DNA of 52,235 nucleotides from Bacteroidota bacterium (GCA_026391125.1 JAPLEO010000048.1:1-52235), one strand, 5' to 3'. Shown: positions 18,137 through 27,686, numbered from the stretch's first letter. Made by a program: numbers and translations. Notes: generated by a model from the sequence alone, not told the origin.

Positions 18137-19209
18137 GATAGTTGGATCTCTAAATGAACATAATAGAAATTATCTTTTGCTTCATAGCTTAGTGTATGCT
18201 TTTCAGGATACATCAATTCTAATCTTCTTTTGACATTGTTGATTCCGATACCCGTATTTTCGAGCATATTGTTTTCAGAAGCTACGATATAGTTTTTGAC
18301 TTTTAGATCTATACTATTATTAACAACAGAAAGCTTTATCTCAATCGAGGAATCGTGTTTAGTGCTGATGCCATATTTAAATGCATTTTCTACAAATGGA
18401 ATAAATATCAACGGGGCAACTAATTTATTTTCAATTTCTCCACTAGATTCAAATGTGACCTGTGTTTTATTTGTTAACCGTACTTGTTGTAATTCTATAT
18501 AGTTATGAATAAAATCTACTTCATTTTGTAATGGAACATAGTCCTGCGTTGTTTCTGTTAAAATATAACGCATGATGGAAGATAGCTTCATTACTGCTGG
18601 TGCTGTTTTCTCACTTCTTACAATTGCAAGAGAGTAGATGTTGTTGAGCGTATTAAAAAAGAAATGAGGGTTGATTTGAGATTTCAAAAAAGACAACTCT
18701 GTATTCAATTTCTGACTCTCCGTTTCTTTTCTTGTTTCTTCAGTTTTGAGCCATCGTTGAATCACCGCAATACATGTTCCTACCGTAAATACTAAAAAGA
18801 AAATCGCAATGTTATAGGTGTCAACCAAACCTCGTCTCCTCATTCTTTGCCTGGGTGGCCCTTTAGCATTTTCAGAATTGATTAAAGGATGTACTTCAGG
18901 TGCTGCAATTAAATCAGCAATATATTTAGGAAGAAATAAGAAAATCAACAAAGCGGCGATGATTGAAAATATATAAAGCCCCCATTTCTCTTTCATTAAA
19001 AGATGGGGTATTAATAGTTGGGTATTAAAATAATAAAAGAGAACTAAGAAAACATTGTTACATACAATAGTTGCAATCAAATGGTCGCTCATGGTAAACT
19101 GGGAATCTAGCATTCTTGGAAAGAACACTAAATAAGGCAGTGCAAAAAAACAGGCCCAGGCTGCTAAATGGGCAATAACAGATACGATTTTCTTATTTTG
19201 ACTGATCAA
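18133..19209 (-). CDS. LytS/YehU-type sensor histidine kinase
   Basis: This 358-residue membrane kinase has four predicted N-terminal transmembrane helices (about 8-27, 43-62, 77-95 and 130-150). A His_kinase (PF06580) domain follows with the phospho-acceptor motif LKSQINPHFFFNTLNNI and an ATPase domain (IPFVENAFKYG, GIGINNVKRRLELMY). The start is TTG at 19209: an in-frame TAG lies just upstream and the next ATG is 31 codons in, inside the first helix. It forms an operon with the LytTR regulator. An exact TAnnTTTG box (TATATTTG) lies 38 nt upstream. The ligand is unknown. Confidence 0.9.
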   Translation of the reverse strand: MISQNKKIVSVIAHLAAWACFFALPYLVFFPRMLDSQFTMSDHLIATIVCNNVFLVLFYYFNTQLLIPHLLMKEKWGLYIFSIIAALLIFLFLPKYIADLIAAPEVHPLINSENAKGPPRQRMRRRGLVDTYNIAIFFLVFTVGTCIAVIQRWLKTEETRKETESQKLNTELSFLKSQINPHFFFNTLNNIYSLAIVRSEKTAPAVMKLSSIMRYILTETTQDYVPLQNEVDFIHNYIELQQVRLTNKTQVTFESSGEIENKLVAPLIFIPFVENAFKYGISTKHDSSIEIKLSVVNNSIDLKVKNYIVASENNMLENTGIGINNVKRRLELMYPEKHTLSYEAKDNFYYVHLEIQLS

Positions 19210-19247
19210 GGCTAGTTGTATTATGATTAATGTGTTTCCCTATGAGC

Positions 19248-19255
19248 CAAATATA
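19248..19255 (-). promoter_or_regulatory. -7 promoter box of the LytS/LytTR operon
   Basis: The minus strand reads TATATTTG (consensus TAnnTTTG), 38 nt before the TTG start of the kinase gene. Between this box and ppx lies a small inverted repeat, GCTAATAT/ATATTAGC (19279-19301), with no T-run, of unknown role. Confidence 0.5.
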
Positions 19256-19329
19256 TTCAGAGTTTCAGTTGCTTTTGGGCTAATATGGGTGAAATATTAG
19301 CAGTTATCGGTGAATCTTTTGCTACAATT

Positions 19330-20217
19330 TTATTCTACTGAGCTTAATTCACTGTATAAATGTTGAACCAAACCATCGGCCAAACCAATTTTTGGAACAT
19401 AGATTTCCTCAGCATCAGCCCATCGCATGACGTTGATATAAATTTGGAGGGCTGGTACAATTACGTCTGCCCGATCTGCTCGAAGTTTATATACATTAAT
19501 GCGATCCTCAAGAGAAAAACTGGATATTTCTTTGTAATAATCTTTCAAAAGATCAATGCTAAGAGGTTTTCCATCCTTCTTTTTGCTGAGTGAGAATACT
19601 TTATTGATATTACCACCAGTTCCAATGGCCACGATCTGTTTAAAGCCCTTTGTTTTTAGTTTGATAAAGTCCTTGATCTCATTCCATTTTGAATCAGTCA
19701 CCATCTCTTTTAAGATACGTATCGTTCCAATATTGAAAGATTGCTTAAATACAAGTTTTCCTTCCGCAAAGAAAGTGAGTTCAGTACTACCACCACCTAC
19801 ATCTATATACAAATAACTATGATCGGTATCCATGGTTTCAGCAACATGGTTCTCATAGATCAAGGAAGCTTCAAAATCACCACTAATGATTTCAATGTTC
19901 AGACCAGTTTCCATTTTTACTTTGCGAATAATGTCCTGACTATTACTGGCATCCCGCATAGCGGAAGTGGCACAGGCAATGGTATGTTCTACACCGTAAG
20001 CATTGATCAAATGAGTATAGGCTTTCATGGTTTGGAGAATCATGCCCCTTTTCTCCTTTGTAATTTCACCCTTTTCAAACACATCAAATCCTAATCTTAA
20101 TGGAACACGTACCAGATTAAGTTTATTAAATAGGGGCTTTCCATATTTGTCTGTAGTTACCTCAACAATCAATAGCCTTGCTGCGTTACTTCCTATATCA
20201 ATTGCTGCGATCCTCAC
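19330..20217 (-). CDS. ppx: Exopolyphosphatase (Ppx/GppA family)
   Basis: This 295-residue protein of the actin-like ASKHA fold opens with the phosphate-1 motif MRIAAIDIGSNAARLL and carries YLYIDVGGGSTELTFF (phosphate-2, about 137-152) and VAIGTGGNINK (about 197). It corresponds to the short, two-domain Ppx/GppA form lacking the HD-like C-terminal extension of the E. coli proteins. It should remove terminal phosphate from polyphosphate or hydrolyse pppGpp. The start is GTG at 20217, inside the last codons of ppk1 (20-nt overlap), so the two are translationally coupled and make and degrade the same polymer. Confidence 0.9.
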   Translation of the reverse strand: MRIAAIDIGSNAARLLIVEVTTDKYGKPLFNKLNLVRVPLRLGFDVFEKGEITKEKRGMILQTMKAYTHLINAYGVEHTIACATSAMRDASNSQDIIRKVKMETGLNIEIISGDFEASLIYENHVAETMDTDHSYLYIDVGGGSTELTFFAEGKLVFKQSFNIGTIRILKEMVTDSKWNEIKDFIKLKTKGFKQIVAIGTGGNINKVFSLSKKKDGKPLSIDLLKDYYKEISSFSLEDRINVYKLRADRADVIVPALQIYINVMRWADAEEIYVPKIGLADGLVQHLYSELSSVE

Positions 20218-22291
20218 TACTTGTTGGGTTTTTCTTAATCAGATAATTGTAAGTCTCTATTTGTGACCTGATCCTTTTTTTACCATCGGAAGGTACATAG
20301 ATGTTGCTTAATTCGTTGTTGAGGTTTCTAGCTTTTACATTATCTCTTAATTGTATGTGGATAATATCTTTCAATTCCTTCTGTAAAGTTGGATCTGTAA
20401 TGGGAATAGCAGCTTCTACACGGTGGTCTAGGTTTCTAACCATCCAATCGGCACTTGAGATAAATACCTTTTCTTTCCCTCCATTATGAAAGATCATCAC
20501 TCTCGCATGTTCCAAATATTCATCCACAATACTGACTGCAGTAGGTTGTTTTTTGAATTTTTTATTTTCAATTTTAGCGCAGAAAATACCTCTAACTACC
20601 ATATTGATATCAACTCCTGCCATTGCTGCTTCATACAGTTTCGAGATTAAAAGATCGTCGCTCAAAGAATTTACTTTTAAAATTATTTGAGCAGGTTTTC
20701 CAGATTTTGCAAATTTGATTTCTCTGTTAATTAATGCTACAATTTCTCTGCGCATGTTATTCGGACAAACCATCAATGTTTTGCAAGCCTGAAGCGGCAA
20801 TGTGCCTGCCTTCCAGTTTTCGAGATACCTGAAAATGCGATTAATATCTGCCATCACATTTCTATTGCTGGTAAGCAAACAATGATCGCTATAAACTTTT
20901 GAAGTGCTTTCATTTAAATTTCCGGTACTAACAAAACCGTATTGTACTGTTGTGTTTCCTTTTCTTTTTTTGATGATGCAGAGCTTTGCATGGATCTTCA
21001 TTTTAGGAACACCAAGCAAAACTTTAATCCCTTCTTCTTCCAATACCTTTTTCCATTCTAGATTAGCTTCCTCATCGAATCTTGCTTTCAATTCCAACAT
21101 TACTACTACTTCCTTTCCATTTCTGGCGGCATTGATCAAAGCATTGATAATTTTTGAATGGGAGGCGAGTCTATAGGCAGTTATTTTGATGCTATTCACA
21201 TCAGGATCCATTGCAGCTTCGCGTAATAAATCAATCAATGCATTAAAGGAATGATAGGGGAAATTGAGTAAAACGTCTTTTTTTAGAATAACATCCGTAA
21301 CACGCATGGTGCTTTTTAACTCTGGATGCGTGAATGAAGCTCTTCTGGTACTTGTTTGTTTAATGATGTTTGGAAAATCCATAAAATGCCTGAAATTATG
21401 AATCCGTCCACCAGGGATGATATTGCTTTTTCTATTCAAATTTAATCTTCGAATAAGGTATTCTAATAAACCAGCATCCATTTCTTTGTCGTATACAAAA
21501 CGCACGGGCTTACCCTTTCTTCTATTTTTTAAACCCTTCTCGATCTTCTCAACGAATGAGGTACTAACATCGTTGTCGAGGTCTATCTCTGCATCCTTAG
21601 TTACTTTGAAAATGTGCGATTCAAAATGGTCGAATCCAAAATAGGAAAAGATATGTGGTAAATTATATCTAACAATATCCTCTAATAGAATGATCTGAGT
21701 TTCTCCCGCTTTGGAGGGAAGGATCACAAATCTACCATTTGATCTTGCGGGTACTTCGATCAGTGCATATTTCTGTTTATAAGCAGAACTATCCTTCGAC
21801 ATAACGATGCCTAAATAAATGCTTTTTTCTCTGAGATAGGGGAGTTGTGGCAAACTTTCAATCATCAAAGGGATAATATTTGTACGTACTTCTTCATCGA
21901 AATATTTGCGTACAAAATTTTGTTGATCTCTATTAAGGTGCTTTTCATCAACTAAAAAAATCTTCTCTTTTTTGAGTTCTTTTAAGATGCTTTCCCAAAT
22001 CCTATTAAACTCGTTTTGCTGCTTAAGAACAATGGTTTGAATGTCGTCAAGAATTGTTTGCGGGTCAATCTCAAGATGCATATTTAGTTTTCTTCTTTTT
22101 TCAGAAAACTCGATCATCCTTTTTAGCGTAGCGACCCTAACTCTAAAAAACTCATCGCTATTATTTGAGAAAATACCTAGGAATCGAATCCTGGCACTTA
22201 ATGGAACAGATGGATCATTCGCTTCCTGTAATACCCTAGCATTAAAACTTAACCAACTAATATCTCTTTGAATGAATTGTCTTTTAGCCAT
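20198..22291 (-). CDS. ppk1: Polyphosphate kinase 1
   Basis: This 697-residue enzyme transfers the gamma phosphate of ATP to polyphosphate reversibly. It has the N-terminal RDISWLSFNARVLQEA block, the middle domain and two phospholipase-D-like C-terminal domains. The catalytic histidine is H434 (KMKIHAKLCII), followed by the family block FVSTGNLNESTSKVYSDHCLL; a second conserved histidine lies in EYLEHARVMIFHN. Length and motifs are normal for PPK1. It is the first gene of a ppk1-ppx operon. Promoter box TATTTTTG lies 20 nt upstream of the ATG. Confidence 0.95.
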   Translation of the reverse strand: MAKRQFIQRDISWLSFNARVLQEANDPSVPLSARIRFLGIFSNNSDEFFRVRVATLKRMIEFSEKRRKLNMHLEIDPQTILDDIQTIVLKQQNEFNRIWESILKELKKEKIFLVDEKHLNRDQQNFVRKYFDEEVRTNIIPLMIESLPQLPYLREKSIYLGIVMSKDSSAYKQKYALIEVPARSNGRFVILPSKAGETQIILLEDIVRYNLPHIFSYFGFDHFESHIFKVTKDAEIDLDNDVSTSFVEKIEKGLKNRRKGKPVRFVYDKEMDAGLLEYLIRRLNLNRKSNIIPGGRIHNFRHFMDFPNIIKQTSTRRASFTHPELKSTMRVTDVILKKDVLLNFPYHSFNALIDLLREAAMDPDVNSIKITAYRLASHSKIINALINAARNGKEVVVMLELKARFDEEANLEWKKVLEEEGIKVLLGVPKMKIHAKLCIIKKRKGNTTVQYGFVSTGNLNESTSKVYSDHCLLTSNRNVMADINRIFRYLENWKAGTLPLQACKTLMVCPNNMRREIVALINREIKFAKSGKPAQIILKVNSLSDDLLISKLYEAAMAGVDINMVVRGIFCAKIENKKFKKQPTAVSIVDEYLEHARVMIFHNGGKEKVFISSADWMVRNLDHRVEAAIPITDPTLQKELKDIIHIQLRDNVKARNLNNELSNIYVPSDGKKRIRSQIETYNYLIKKNPTSSEDRSN

Positions 22292-22311
22292 AATTTAGGA
22301 AAGTAAATAAC

Positions 22312-22319
22312 CAAAAATA
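22312..22319 (-). promoter_or_regulatory. -7 promoter box of ppk1-ppx
   Basis: The minus strand reads TATTTTTG, an exact TAnnTTTG match, 20 nt before the ppk1 ATG, in the 71-nt gap between rfaE2 and ppk1. Confidence 0.55.
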
Positions 22320-22362
22320 AAAAACATTGTTAGCTAAGAATATTAAGAATTTATGAATCCCA

Positions 22363-22860
22363 TTAAGAATATGAGGATTTGATTTGTTGAATGATTCCGG
22401 TGGTTGAATACCCTTCTACAATGGGATTGATCACAACCTTTCCTCCATTGGCTAAAACTTCTTTTGAACCAACAATCTGATCAATTGTATAATCCCCACC
22501 CTTAACAAGTACATCAGGTAAAATTGCTTGTATCAATTGCAATGGGGTATCTTCTTCAAATATCACTACAGCATCTACCACAGATAAACTGGCTAAGATT
22601 AGCGCTCTGCTTTGTTCATGATTGATAGGCCGGTCGTTTCCTTTGAGTCTTTTTATACTTGCGTCACTATTTACCCCAACAATCAAAAGGTCTGCTTCTT
22701 TTGCAGCTTGTGATAGTGAAAAAATATGTCCTTCATGAAGTATGTCAAAGCATCCATTGGTAAATGAGATGGTTTTACCTGTAGCCCGCCAAGCCGCCAC
22801 TTTGAAACAAAGGGTTTTAAGATCAGTGATTTTTAATGGGATGCTTTCAATTGCCCTCAT
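22363..22860 (-). CDS. rfaE2: D-glycero-beta-D-manno-heptose 1-phosphate adenylyltransferase
   Basis: This 165-residue nucleotidyltransferase of the cytidylyltransferase fold corresponds to the C-terminal (domain II) half of HldE/RfaE. The nucleotide-binding signature is SFTNGCFDILHEGHIFSL (HxGH as HEGH, about residue 42-45). Further landmarks are LIVGVNSDASIKRLKG, VKGGDYTIDQIVG and the closing GYSTTGIIQQI. It makes ADP-heptose for LPS core or other heptosylated products. The kinase half (RfaE1) is not in the window. It overlaps the upstream flippase-like gene by 14 nt, so they are coupled. Confidence 0.93.
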   Translation of the reverse strand: MRAIESIPLKITDLKTLCFKVAAWRATGKTISFTNGCFDILHEGHIFSLSQAAKEADLLIVGVNSDASIKRLKGNDRPINHEQSRALILASLSVVDAVVIFEEDTPLQLIQAILPDVLVKGGDYTIDQIVGSKEVLANGGKVVINPIVEGYSTTGIIQQIKSSYS

Positions 22861-23860
22861 ATGCCTTTTTTTTGTTGTAAATAGGTAATAGGATCACACA
22901 AATCGTACCCACGATTAACACAATTAGAAATTGTGCAAACCATTGTAAAGTACCATTCGCAAAACCTATTTCAAATGGGATATCACTTTTTTCTAAAACT
23001 TTCGCCATAAAGAATGCATATGCTCCAATTCCTCCAGGAGTAATGATCATTCCTATGCTAGCAAATGCTAGTGCAGTTATGGCATCTTGAATGCCTAATT
23101 GAGCGGTGCCTTGGGTTGCGTACAAACCTACCCAAGTGCCAATAATATAAAGCGACCAAATTGAAAAGCTATAAAAGAAGAATAGGCCCTTATGTTGCAA
23201 CTTATTGACACTGCTCAAACCTTCCCAGATACCTCTCAGGATTTTTTTGAATAGGATCACTATATTAAGGTGTGCAAACTGTCTGAACCATACTTTTAGT
23301 GCAATAAGAACAATGAGGAGGGATCCAAAAAATATCATGAGTTTATTAGCTGAAAAATGACCTGCTTTATTTTGCAGAAGATCTTTCAGTAATTGTTTCC
23401 CATATTCTCCAACTACTTCAAATTGTAAAATGAATGCCAATACAAAAACTAGTCCAAGTGAGATTACATCAAAAGCTCTCTCTGCCACAATGGTACCTAC
23501 CAACTTTTCAGCAGGCACTTTCTCATACTTAGCAAGAATGGTGCATTTGAGTACTTCACCTAAACGGGGTACCGCAAGGTTAGCCAAATAGCCAATCATT
23601 ACTGCGAAAAAAGTATTGACAATAGAGGGTTGGTAGCCCATTGGCTTCATAAGAATCCTCCATCTAAGAGCCCTACAAAGGTGACTTAAGCTTAAGATCA
23701 AGAAAACTGGCGCAATTAAACCATATCTGGCTGTACGAAGAGAATTCTTGAATTCCCCCCATTTATCGGCTGGAATCTGGTGCAAGCTCCACCAAACCAG
23801 AAATACGCCAATTCCTAAAAAAAACAAATATTTTAATACAGCAATTAGCCTTTTTTTCAT
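22847..23860 (-). CDS. Flippase-like membrane protein (LPG synthase TM / YbhN family)
   Basis: This integral membrane protein of 337 residues has about eight hydrophobic helices and belongs to the lysylphosphatidylglycerol synthase transmembrane-region/UPF0104 family. Visible hallmarks are the N-terminal LCRALRWRILM, NLAVPRLGEVLKC, GTIVAERAFDVISLG and the late ITPGGIGAYAFFMAKVL. The catalytic GNAT-like domain of true MprF is absent, so it is more likely a lipid or glycolipid transporter-type protein. Start ATG 23860 (MKKRLIAVLKYL) is preferred over a TTG at 23890, which would add ten polar residues before the first helix. Coupling to rfaE2 hints at a role in envelope glycan biosynthesis (inference). 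Confidence 0.87.
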   Translation of the reverse strand: MKKRLIAVLKYLFFLGIGVFLVWWSLHQIPADKWGEFKNSLRTARYGLIAPVFLILSLSHLCRALRWRILMKPMGYQPSIVNTFFAVMIGYLANLAVPRLGEVLKCTILAKYEKVPAEKLVGTIVAERAFDVISLGLVFVLAFILQFEVVGEYGKQLLKDLLQNKAGHFSANKLMIFFGSLLIVLIALKVWFRQFAHLNIVILFKKILRGIWEGLSSVNKLQHKGLFFFYSFSIWSLYIIGTWVGLYATQGTAQLGIQDAITALAFASIGMIITPGGIGAYAFFMAKVLEKSDIPFEIGFANGTLQWFAQFLIVLIVGTICVILLPIYNKKKAYEGN

Positions 23861-24010
23861 GTAGCGGTCATTCAACGGCAAGTTACGCAAGCAATTTTAA
23901 ATAATGACCATTTAGCTCACCGTCTATCTAGTTTACAATTAAATAATAGAACATGCCCCAATAGAGGGACCTCAAAAAAATTCCGGATATTGGCTATAAT
24001 ACTATTACTC

Positions 24011-24040
24011 TTGGGTTTCTCTCTATTTTCTGTACCTTTG
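24011..24040 (+). promoter_or_regulatory. Promoter of the GT5-like / DUF4270 unit
   Basis: A TTG at 24011-24013 and TACCTTTG at 24033-24040 are separated by 19 nt, matching both the -33 and -7 elements of the Bacteroidota housekeeping promoter. The ATG at 24077 lies 36 nt downstream. Confidence 0.7.
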
Positions 24041-24076
24041 CAAATTATTTTCAAGTTTTGCTAAAATGGCGTGATA

Positions 24077-24895
24077 ATGTCAACAAAGAAAAGAATTTTA
24101 TTCATAGCCACAGAAATGTCACCTTATCTGGAACTAACAGAGTTTGCAGAAGTGATCAACAAATTGGCTATTAAGAGTAATGATACAGGGCTAGAAGTAA
24201 GATGTATCATGCCCAGATTTGGAGTAATCAATGAAAGGAGGCACCGTTTACACGAAGTAGTTCGTCTTTCGGGAATTAATGTTTCAGTTGATAACGATGA
24301 TTATCCTCTACAAATCAAAGTAGCGTCATTGCCCAATGCACGATTACAGGTTTATTTCCTCGAAAATGAAGATTTCTTTAAGAGAAAACAAATTTTCCAT
24401 GATGAATCTGAGACTTGGTTTGATGATAATGCATTGAGAACCATATTCTTCTGTAAAGGTGCTTTGGAAACTGTCAAGAAATTTGGCTGGCCTCCAGATA
24501 TTATCCATTGTAGTGGTTGGATGACTGCTTTAATCCCAGCCTATATTAAAACAGCGTATAAAAAAGAACCGGTTTTCGGGAATAGTAAAGTCATATTTAC
24601 TGTCGGACAAAACACTTTCACCGAAGATTTTGGCCCTGATTTCATTAAGAAAGCCCTGATCAATGCTAATATCAAAGAGAAGGATTTGGAAAGCTTTAAA
24701 GAGAATAATAATACAGCCATGTTCAAAGGAGGTGCCACCTTCGCTGACGCTATTACTTTTGGATCAGACACAATTGAGAAAAAGTTGACGGATGAGTTCT
24801 CAAAAGTAAAAGGCAAAAAAACGGTTCCATTTAAAGGATGGGATTCTGATTTAACAGAGTATTTAGAATTGTACAACGACCTTGCGGGCAAGTAA
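24077..24895 (+). CDS. GT5-like 'glycogen synthase' N-terminal domain protein
   Basis: This 272-residue protein matches only the N-terminal Rossmann domain of glycogen/starch synthase (Glyco_transf_5): KRILFIATEMSPYLELTEFA at the start, PDIIHCSGWMTALIPAYIKT (about 138-160) and KVIFTVGQNTF. In true GT5 enzymes the ADP-glucose loop is KTGGLADV; here the position reads LELTEFAEV, with no lysine or glycine pair. The whole C-terminal nucleotide-binding domain is missing. A stand-alone glycogen synthase activity is therefore unlikely, although such short proteins are common in Bacteroidota and conserved there (family knowledge). ATG 24077 is chosen over the GTG at 24071. The DUF4270 lipoprotein gene follows after 10 nt, so both are expressed from one promoter. 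Confidence 0.8.
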   Translation: MSTKKRILFIATEMSPYLELTEFAEVINKLAIKSNDTGLEVRCIMPRFGVINERRHRLHEVVRLSGINVSVDNDDYPLQIKVASLPNARLQVYFLENEDFFKRKQIFHDESETWFDDNALRTIFFCKGALETVKKFGWPPDIIHCSGWMTALIPAYIKTAYKKEPVFGNSKVIFTVGQNTFTEDFGPDFIKKALINANIKEKDLESFKENNNTAMFKGGATFADAITFGSDTIEKKLTDEFSKVKGKKTVPFKGWDSDLTEYLELYNDLAGK

Positions 24896-24905
24896 TTTTT
24901 AACTA

Positions 24906-26384
24906 ATGGATTCATTTTTTACAATGCGTAAGCTATTGGTATGTGGTTTTGCAATGCTGCTGATTTTTACAGGCTGTACGCGTATTACAACAACTGATGT
25001 TGGGGCAGGATTAATTCCTCCCATTGATGGCCTTACTACTTTAGATACTACTTTTAGTGTTATCACTGATAGTTATGATGATAAAGACACAGTCAGGGTA
25101 TTTAAAGGTGATACACATGTTTTGGGTGTTTTAAATACCGACCCTCTCTTTGGAAAATCGACTGCTTCCCTATTTTTTGAAGTAGGTGCTCCAGCTTATC
25201 CATTTATGGTGATTGGGAACAAAGACAGTATCGTTGTAGATTCTGCAGTATTGGTATTAAGTTATAGAGGCGCTTATGGCGATTCTATGCAGCCATTAAA
25301 ACTGAATGTATACGAATTAAACACTTTGATGGGTCAGTTTAGGGATTATCCTGTTAACTATCCCAATGTGTCACCAATTAATTATAATTTATTACCACTT
25401 GCTCCAACTAAAACAGTTGATATCAGAAGAATTGGGGATTCTATCATTAATAGATATGAAGCTGCCAATAATCAAATCAGGATCAAACTGAATAAAAGTT
25501 TTGCAAAGAGGATGATCTTAGATTATGATACTGCAACGCAATATAAATCTGATTCCATTTTCAGAACTTATTTTAATGGGTTTGCCGTAATTGCAGATCC
25601 ATCTACGCCTGCAAATGCTTTCCTTAATATCAACCTTGGAGATACCAATACTAAATTGGCCCTTTACTATTCAACCGTTTATTCTGGGGGAACAGTAAGA
25701 GACACCGTTGTTTCAAATCTTAGATTTAATACTTCAACCTCTGGGCATGCCAATTTTATAACAAGAAACCGAACTGGTTCAGAAATAGCGAATCATCTTT
25801 CAACAAATCCGAAACCCGATTCATTGGTCTATGTACAAGCAATGCCTGGAACTGGAGTTCGAATTCGTGTACCTGGGCTACAAAATATTAGCAATCGGAT
25901 CATACATAGAGCCCAATTGTTCGTCGAACAAGTGCCTGATGATGCACATCCAGGGGTAGATAATATCATGACTCCTCCGAGGTATCTGCTGCTGAGTATT
26001 TTTGATAGCGTGTATATGCACAAGAGAAATATTCCAAATGATTTCACAATTGGGTTAACTGGTCCAAATATTTCTCAAATGGGTGGATATATTACCTATA
26101 AATCAACTCAAGGATACAATCAAGTGGCTGCTTATAATTTTGATATCAGTAGATATGTACAAGGAATTGCTTCTCGATCTGATACATCCTTTAACTTGAT
26201 TCTTACGGCACCATCAAATGATTCAATGTATTATTCTGCAGCATATCCTAATACATCTAGTCGTACCAATTATTATCTAACTCCAAACTATACTAATAAT
26301 GTAGCCAATGGAAGGGTTAGATTAGGTGGTGGTACCAATGTTCGATTTAGAATGCGTTTGAGAATAGTCTATTCTAAAATATAA
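24906..26384 (+). CDS. DUF4270-family lipoprotein
   Basis: This 492-residue protein has a lipoprotein signal (MRKLLVCGFAMLLIFTGC), and the cysteine precedes TRITTTDVGAGLIPPID, the opening typical of DUF4270 (PF14092) proteins. ATG 24906 is given; ATG 24924, six codons later, starts exactly at the signal. The mature protein is rich in Thr, Ser, Asn and Tyr with alternating beta-strand patterns and repeats the DUF4270 pattern 'DSIVVDSAVLVLSY...LNVYEL' (about residues 110-140). It should be anchored in the outer membrane; function is unknown. The tight pairing with the cytoplasmic GT5-like gene is conserved in many Bacteroidota (recollection, unverified) and suggests a shared glycan-related task. 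Confidence 0.85.
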   Translation: MDSFFTMRKLLVCGFAMLLIFTGCTRITTTDVGAGLIPPIDGLTTLDTTFSVITDSYDDKDTVRVFKGDTHVLGVLNTDPLFGKSTASLFFEVGAPAYPFMVIGNKDSIVVDSAVLVLSYRGAYGDSMQPLKLNVYELNTLMGQFRDYPVNYPNVSPINYNLLPLAPTKTVDIRRIGDSIINRYEAANNQIRIKLNKSFAKRMILDYDTATQYKSDSIFRTYFNGFAVIADPSTPANAFLNINLGDTNTKLALYYSTVYSGGTVRDTVVSNLRFNTSTSGHANFITRNRTGSEIANHLSTNPKPDSLVYVQAMPGTGVRIRVPGLQNISNRIIHRAQLFVEQVPDDAHPGVDNIMTPPRYLLLSIFDSVYMHKRNIPNDFTIGLTGPNISQMGGYITYKSTQGYNQVAAYNFDISRYVQGIASRSDTSFNLILTAPSNDSMYYSAAYPNTSSRTNYYLTPNYTNNVANGRVRLGGGTNVRFRMRLRIVYSKI

Positions 26385-26402
26385 ATAACCCATTGTATAC
26401 AA

Positions 26403-26410
26403 TATATTTG
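26403..26410 (+). promoter_or_regulatory. -7 promoter box of metK
   Basis: TATATTTG matches TAnnTTTG exactly and lies 25 nt before the metK ATG. The -33 region has no clear TTTG. No SAM-type riboswitch fits in the 51-nt gap between the genes. Confidence 0.5.
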
Positions 26411-26435
26411 TATCCTTAAATTCTAAAATATAGTT

Positions 26436-27686
26436 ATGCCTTATTTGTTTACTTCCGAAAGCGTATCTGAAGGACATCCAGACAAAGTTGCCGATCAGAT
26501 CTCTGATGCATTAATTGATAACTTTTTAGCCTTCGATAAGGATTCGAAAGTGGCTTGTGAGACTTTGGTAACTACTGGTCAGGTGATCTTGGCTGGTGAG
26601 GTTAAGTCTAAAGCATACTTAGATGTTCAAGAAATTGCGCGTGGTGTGATCCGTAAAATTGGATATACCAAGAGCGAATACATGTTCGAAGCCAATAGCT
26701 GTGGGATTTTATCTGCGATCCATGAGCAGAGTGCTGATATCAACCAGGGTGTTGACAAAAAGAAAAAAGAAGACCAAGGCGCTGGCGACCAGGGTATGAT
26801 GTTTGGTTACGCGAGTAACGAAACTGATGACTATATGCCATTGGCTTTAGATATCGCTCATAAGATCTTGATTGAACTTGCAGCTTTACGCCGCGAGAAC
26901 AAAGCCATCCAATACCTGCGCCCAGACGCAAAGAGCCAGGTTACTTTGGAGTACGATGATAATAACAAACCCGTTAGAATTGATGCGATTGTGGTTTCCA
27001 CCCAGCACGACGACTTCGACAACGAAGCAAAAATGCTCGCTAAGATCAAAGACGATATCATCAATATCCTGATCCCTAGGGTTAAGAAGAAATACAAGAA
27101 ATACGCAAAACTGTTCAACGCAGATATCAAATACCATATCAACCCAACCGGTAAGTTTGTAATTGGTGGTCCACACGGAGACACTGGTTTAACTGGCCGC
27201 AAGATCATCGTAGATACCTACGGTGGAAAAGGGGCACACGGTGGTGGTGCGTTCAGCGGTAAAGATCCTAGTAAGGTTGACCGTTCTGCTGCCTACGCAA
27301 CCAGACATATCGCTAAGAACCTGGTAGCTGCTGGTGTGGCTGACGAGGTATTGGTGCAAGTGTCTTATGCGATCGGGGTTGCAAAACCTACAAGCATCAA
27401 CGTAAACACTTACGGAACAGCGAAAGTTAAAATGACCGATGGTCAGATTGGCAAGCTGGTTCAAAGCATCTTCGATATGCGTCCTTACTTCATCGAGCAA
27501 AGATTGAAGTTGAGAACACCGATGTATAGCGAAACTGCGGCTTATGGCCATATGGGTCGTAAGAACGAAGTAGTGATCAAAACCTTCAAAGATCCTTCAG
27601 GTAAAGAGAAGAAAATAAAAGTGGAATTGTTTACCTGGGAGAAGTTGGATTATGTGAAAAAAGTGAAAGCTGCATTCGGAATTTAG
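26436..27686 (+). CDS. metK: S-adenosylmethionine synthetase
   Basis: This 416-residue enzyme makes S-adenosylmethionine from methionine and ATP. Signature segments are [18 protein letters not shown] (residues 5-22), the hexapeptide [12 protein letters not shown] (about 117) and the P-loop-like [20 protein letters not shown] (about 246-265). The last includes the phosphate-binding and magnesium-binding residues. Codon use is visibly different from neighbours, with more C/G-ending codons (AAG, ATC, TAC, CGC), as in a highly expressed gene. This creates long meaningless open frames on the other strand. It is a single-gene unit with its own promoter and a strong terminator. Confidence 0.98.
   Translation: MPYLFTSESVSEGHPDKVADQISDALIDNFLAFDKDSKVACETLVTTGQVILAGEVKSKAYLDVQEIARGVIRKIGYTKSEYMFEANSCGILSAIHEQSADINQGVDKKKKEDQGAGDQGMMFGYASNETDDYMPLALDIAHKILIELAALRRENKAIQYLRPDAKSQVTLEYDDNNKPVRIDAIVVSTQHDDFDNEAKMLAKIKDDIINILIPRVKKKYKKYAKLFNADIKYHINPTGKFVIGGPHGDTGLTGRKIIVDTYGGKGAHGGGAFSGKDPSKVDRSAAYATRHIAKNLVAAGVADEVLVQVSYAIGVAKPTSINVNTYGTAKVKMTDGQIGKLVQSIFDMRPYFIEQRLKLRTPMYSETAAYGHMGRKNEVVIKTFKDPSGKEKKIKVELFTWEKLDYVKKVKAAFGI

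Noticed and set aside
19279..19301. Inverted repeat GCTAATAT/ATATTAGC as terminator of ppx
   Set aside because: The stem is only 8 bp, AT-rich and lacks a T-run on either side. It is mentioned under the nearby promoter but not called a terminator.
24721..24740. AAAGGAGG inside the GT5-like gene as a ribosome binding site
   Set aside because: It lies within the coding frame (Lys-Gly-Gly), and no plausible start codon with an open frame follows at suitable distance.
26385..26435. SAM riboswitch before metK
   Set aside because: The gap is 51 nt, contains a promoter box, and is too short for any known SAM aptamer.
26740..27551. Several long open frames on the minus strand across metK
   Set aside because: They overlap an unmistakable metK. 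Its biased, C/G-ending codons create long stop-free shadows on the other strand, and their translations show no domain, signal peptide or family pattern.
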